Part shown: piece after piece, positions 59,701 through 64,000 of the stretch
How positions within the stretch are numbered: the stretch's first letter is position 1
Layout: each line of letters opens with the position of its first letter
NCBI GenBank assembly: GCA_012184525.1
Contig: WOFQ01000071.1
Location: forward strand, 62,001-126,000
DNA length: 64,000 nucleotides
Direction: 5' to 3'
Origin: Xenoacremonium recifei
Taxonomy: Eukaryota > Ascomycota > Sordariomycetes > Hypocreales > Nectriaceae
Position numbers and translations under genes: made by a program
The notes under the pieces: model-generated
Seen by the model: the letters and a program-made list of their open reading frames with translations, nothing else
What the model was told of the DNA's origin: nothing
The model's database searches: none

Positions 59701-62700
59701 TCACTCATCACCGACCGTACTATGACGAGAAAGCTCGCTGCACTCGCTACCTGTTGATGGAAAGTTCGTTGGCCGTGCTTCGTTGATCATAGCCCTGACG
59801 TGATTATGTTGATTAGCAGTCGGCATTCTCCTGATATCATTTGGCATGTTGACGCAGGAGTCCCCGTCGTCGATGTACCAACTCAATTGTTCACTGAAGC
59901 TTCGATAGAGTAAAATTTTGTAAAGGGATGGGACGTAATGGCCGTTGAGAAGGGTGCCATAGAAGTTTACGTTTCTTCGCAGAACATGCTCTGCGGCCGT
60001 TCGGATATACCAATCCACATCCTCGAGCCGCGCCGCCACAGCCTTAAGGATCTCCTCAGGTAAGGTCAATTGGTTTTGTAAGGCTCCGATAATATTTCGT
60101 CGGATGAGTGTATCTTCACCCTCAAGCCGCGCCGCTATAGCTTTGAGGATCTCCTCAGGCAAGGCTGATTGGCGGCGTAAGGCATGGGCTGCGGCATATC
60201 GGATATCTGGGTCCTCATCTATATCCTCGAGCCGTACTGCTATAGCTTCAAGGATCTCCTCAGGCCAGGCTGATTGGTGGCCTAAGGCTTCGGCAGCAGC
60301 GTATCGGATATCTGGGTCCTCGTCTATATCCTCGAGCCGCGCTGCTATAGCCTTAAGGATCTCCTCAGGTAAGGCTGATTGGTAGCCTAAGGTGTCGGCT
60401 GCGATTTGTCGTATTTCTGGGTTTATGTCTGCATCCTCAAGCCGCGCCGCTATAGCCTTAAGGATCTTCTCAGGTAAGGCCAATTGGCAGCCTAAGGCTT
60501 TGGCAGCGGCCTGTCGGATATCTGGGTCCTCATCTTTATCCTCGAGCAGCGCTGCCACAATTTTGAGGATCTCTTCAGGCAAGGCTGAATGGTGGGTATG
60601 AAAGGCTTCGACAGTGGCCTTTCGGATGTCCGCGTCCTCGCCCTGAAGCCAGGAAGCCACCAGCGCAATAATGCCCGGCGGAAGTGTCGCTCGTGCTGTT
60701 AACGACGACAGAATTGTTCTCTTTACACTAAGAGACCCTTTAGATAAAGCGGCCTCTAAGGCGCGCTCGGGAAATTCTGATTCGGTTGCTAGGCTTGCAC
60801 TGTATCCGAACTCGCATTCAAATAGAAGCCATTCCGATAGCTTTTGTTCGAGGCAGGTTCGAATTGGCAAGTCACCCGGCACTTCGCTCAAGCAATGCAT
60901 GACTAGCCGTTGATGCGTAGGACCTAAAAGGTCGAGCGGCTCCTTCTCGATGATATCGATGAAAGGCTCTACATGTCCACTTTGGTCAAGTAAGCCGGCA
61001 ACAAAGCGCCACATGATATCGTAGCGTGCTGTGTACTTGTGTGTCCGAAAGAAGTTGCCAGGATCTGTGTCAACAGTCTTTCGATCCTTAAGAATCAGAC
61101 ATTTGAGAGGCTTTCCGGCTGCCCACTGCCGTGCAAAATACCTCGCCGCAAAGTACTCTTGAAAGGTCAGGTGTATAAAGTGATATGTTTTGTTGCGGTC
61201 TTGTGACGTAGGGTCTGACGTTCGCAGAAAAGAGATGCGTGGAAGCATCTTATCGATCATCATTCCCGAGCGCTTGAACTGCCCAGATATTGCTTCCCAA
61301 TGGTACGGCATAAAGTCTATCACATCGTTGTGCAGTCCAGTGAAAGCAAGGCCTTCAAGGAAATAGATCTCATCTTTGAGGAGGTCCTCGATATCTGATG
61401 TCCCAAGTTGTGAGGCGGACACCAGTTCCCCGTCATGTTTCTTTTTCAATCGCACCGCATCCTTCTTCCACAGCCTTCGCTCAATCGCTCTGTATATGAG
61501 AGTCATGGTGTTCGGCACGGCTCCGGGTTTGAAGTCTTCCCATGTGTAACAGAGCGCATCCAGCTGAATTGGGATGCGTACAAGACCCTGAATGAGCCAA
61601 TGCTCTTTGAGGAAGGACTGGATCTCGTTGGCCCTTGGTTCAATTTTGGGGTCGGCCTCCAGGTAGGCTTTCACTTGCTCAGGGTAGAATCCGATCGTTT
61701 CCAATTCGAGATCGAGGCGATCGGTACCAGCAGGAATGCTGGCGCTTGGCCGAGATGTGATAATGACATTAGGCTTATTCAAAAGATGCATGAGAAAGTC
61801 GGACATCTTGTGGTTGTGGCCCAAGTCCTGGGATACTTCATCCAGGCCATCAAGGATAAACAGAGTTCTGCAACCGGTCGTGTCCTTCACTTCTCGCCAC
61901 AATTCTTTGGCAAGACGGTGGCCATCGTCATTTCCTTGCGCAGCAAAATATTCATCGTAGAACAGATTCTCGAGGTTGTATCCCGCAGCTGACAGCTCTT
62001 TTAGATTCCGCAAAGGTACCCAGAGCAAGCGGTCGAACAACCTCTTCCATGAGCGATACAACTCCGTCTGTGCGCCGCGGGTAAAGTCATAAACCATCTT
62101 TTTGCATAAGGTAGTTTTCCCAACTCCCGCGCGTCCTCGAATCAAGATTCTCCTTGGTTCCATCGTGCGACTGTCACGTCCTTTGCGTTGGTTGAAGATT
62201 GTCGGCAACTCGATCTGGATCGTCTTGTCTGGCGTCTGAACTTTCTGTCGAGCGAAGAGTGAAAAAGGGGATTGAGCCGTGTACGAGGGGGCTACATCGT
62301 TGACAGACTGCTCCACAATGGCGAGATTGATGTAGCACTGGTCCATCGGCAACAGGTCACCTGAAAGTCGTTCGATCTTGAGCCTGTCTCCCGTGTAGTG
62401 TTCGTTGCGTATCACTGTGTCGGCCTGTTCGAGCAGTGATGGTACCCTTAGACGGTCTATTGCCTGCCTTAGCTGCTCATACAGCTTATCGTCCGGCCCG
62501 GCACACTTGTTGAGACCTGAATGATCCGTGTCAATCGCGTGCTCTTCGTCCGCATGGACGACGGCTGAGTCCCGTGAAACAACCTGGCGAATGATTAGAT
62601 GGCTGCTAACTCGATGTCGCTCACACTTACAAGGCCCATAGATAGCCATCCGAGATAATACATAGGCTTCGTCTCGTAGAAGGATATGATTCGAACCTTC

Positions 62701-63599
62701 TGTCGTCGATTTATGTTGGGGCCCATGAGGGATTGAAACGTGGCCGCAAGATTGCTGAGCTGGCCTTCATGACTTTTTAGAGACGAGAGCAATATTGTGT
62801 TGGAACCCAGGAAACCGGTCATGGAGGCCAAAAAGACGCCTGCAATGGACACCGACGAGCCCTGATGAGGGGCTCCGAGAAAGAGAATACCCAAGGTGTC
62901 GTCGATAATCTCCTGAGCATCATGTCTGCATAAAGCCTTGTGAAGGGTGTCAGGAGTCAACAAAGGCGACGGGACTCAGGGCGGCTGCCGTACCTGCTTG
63001 ATGATGATGCCACCTAAACTGTGTCCGATGAAGATGATAGGCAGATTCTGGCAAAAATGTCAGCCACGTTGAGTAAAAGATGTCGCGCGGATATTACACG
63101 GTGTGATCGCTTGGCCTTGATCTCCTCCAACAGGCTTTTGCCAATCTCCTCGGTCGTCTTGACGGGCGCATCGCCCAGCCAGTTTGAATTGTCGGCAAAA
63201 CTCAGGATTCTGGCTTCTGGGAAGTCGGGTTTGAGTAGATCTCGGAGCAGGTGAATATTTCTTGGATATTGTGCGGGCCCATGTTCGGCGGACCTGGATT
63301 CTTCGGTTTTGTCGACCGAGTTTGCGGGGACTGCTTGTGTCCACGTATAATCTGGATCGGCACCGAGGCCATGGACGGCAACGATCCTACATCACAGTTA
63401 GCCAGAGGCGCATCTTTGAACAAGCAGTGTCAACAAACTCGAACTTGGGATCTTCTCCGTCGGAGATGATCTCCTGTGTCCCAGAGCGTGGCTTGTGCCT
63501 ACGCCGACGAAGCTTGATAGCAACGGGATGGAGCAGAGTGGCCAGTATCACCACGGTCACAGCAACCGCAGCGCCACGACGATCCATCCAGCCAACCAT
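59701..63599 (-). CDS. NLR-like protein: membrane anchor, SesB-like hydrolase, NACHT NTPase, HEAT-like repeats
   Basis: Five exons: 63599-63439, 63386-63098, 63047-62994, 62936-62631 and 62583-59701, giving 1230 residues. Residues about 10-30 form a hydrophobic anchor followed by KLRRRRHK. An alpha/beta-hydrolase domain follows: IVAVHGLGADPDYTW, then the nucleophile elbow GHSLGG (S160), FLGAPHQGSS, and the family ending DTDHSGLNK. The NACHT domain has Walker A GRAGVGKTTL (from about 420), Walker B LFILDGLDE (about 511-519) and a TSRPS motif. The C-terminal part (about 904-1141) holds about seven HEAT-like repeats. This is the NLR layout of fungal STAND proteins, thought to act in non-self recognition with the hydrolase as effector. 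Intron 1 uses GTTTGT at 63438; any other nearby donor breaks the frame. The last exon is intronless. Confidence 0.9.
59970..60684 (-). repeat. Tandem 33-35-residue HEAT-like repeat array in the NLR gene
   Basis: About seven units of roughly 99-105 bp encode LPEEILKAIAARLEDxDED then PDIRxAAAxALGxQSA. Units 3-5 are nearly identical at protein and DNA level, including synonymous positions (the TCTGGGTCCTCRTCTATATC block recurs on the plus strand). Units 1, 6 and 7 are more divergent and lack the DED insertion. Homogenised central units with divergent ends suggest recombination or gene conversion. Confidence 0.9.
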
Positions 63600-64000
63600 G
63601 GTCCCTCGGGCCCTGATTATATATGAGAGTGGACTCCGAACGACGACTTCGAAAGCCACGAAAAGAGTGTGATAGTTGCGCAAGTGAACACTTTTTGGAG
63701 CAGAATTTGATACAAAAGGAGGTTGGTTTCGAAATTTGCGGTTGTGAGGGGAAGTCACGTATTGGACAGCGAATAAAAAGCGGCTGTACCGCAGAGCCAT
63801 TTATGCACAAGTCTCGTGACACGGCTGCTGCAGGTCGAATTCGACCTGCTTTGGGTCGCTGGGCTTGGGGGCTGCTTATGCCGCCACAGACGCAGCACCA
63901 CCAGCCCTAGCTTAGCTTCAACGATCTTTGAGCAAACTCCAAGACATTCAAGGCAGGAAAGCAGGAAAAGACGCTGTGGAAGAAAATGGATTTGATAACA
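63600..64000. other. Upstream region of the NLR gene
   Basis: TATATAA on the minus strand lies at 63617-63623, 17 bp before the ATG. A perfect 20-bp palindrome lies at 63830-63849. The short plus-strand frame at 63623-63910 is not supported. Confidence 0.5.
63830..63849. promoter_or_regulatory. Perfect 20-bp palindrome upstream of the NLR gene
   Basis: Arm GCAGGTCGAA followed directly by its reverse complement, about 230 bp upstream of the NLR start. It could be a binding site for a dimeric regulator or a chance palindrome; about 0.06 such sites are expected in random sequence of this length. Confidence 0.4.

Noticed and set aside
59970..60684. Regularly spaced direct repeats resembling a CRISPR-like array
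   Set aside because: They are in frame, about 105 bp long, without spacers, and encode HEAT-like helices in a fungal gene.
63387..63438. Apparent frameshift at the start of the NLR gene
   Set aside because: Donors GTTGAC (63434) and GTTCAA break the frame, but donor GTTTGT at 63438 restores phase, giving FEIVAVHGLG, so no frameshift is needed.

Overview
The window is nuclear DNA of a filamentous ascomycete, most likely a Sordariomycete and possibly Hypocreales. The basis is many short introns (47-107 bp) with GT(RHGT)...CTRAY...AG signals, and fungus-restricted families: Clr5, HET, Zn2Cys6, a tachykinin-type regulator, and a NACHT protein with an alpha/beta-hydrolase N-terminus. I could not assign a genus. 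No tRNA, rRNA, CRISPR array or intact transposon was recognised. Gene models were built by hand from splice signals, codon phase and remembered family motifs; no search was run.

Positions 1-39600 are gene-poor. Seven complete genes and one partial gene lie in long, mostly GC-rich intergenic stretches of up to 7.8 kb. In order: a Clr5-domain protein with a long disordered N-terminus (cut by the left edge), a Ser/Thr kinase, a small RGG-rich protein, a classical Clr5 protein with TPR-like repeats, a HET-domain protein, the DNA primase large subunit PRI2 (four exons, first intron of GC-AG type), and a small Ser-rich zinc-ribbon protein. Three microsatellites or minisatellites mark the spacers, together with a possible dehydrogenase start relic.

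Positions 39600-49600 look like a compact catabolic module. An MFS sugar porter and a Zn2Cys6 regulator diverge from a shared promoter. They are followed by two paralogous cupins of the 2,4'-dihydroxyacetophenone dioxygenase type that flank a KduD-like short-chain dehydrogenase. All three enzymes have mitochondrial-type presequences; that of the second cupin appears only when an upstream exon is joined. CGG-rich elements (CCGGYGG) recur in the promoters and could be sites of the cluster regulator.

Positions 50100-63600 hold a six-exon C2H2 protein, a small protein of unknown function, a threonine aldolase, a divergent pair (tachykinin-type regulator and dehydrogenase) around a 10-bp inverted repeat, and a 1230-residue NLR-like protein on the minus strand. 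The NLR has a predicted membrane anchor, a SesB-like hydrolase domain (GHSLG), a NACHT NTPase and about seven nearly identical HEAT-like repeats. With the HET protein it suggests an allorecognition or immune repertoire. The least expected items are the two-cupin mitochondrial module and the membrane-anchored hydrolase-NACHT-HEAT protein with homogenised repeats.
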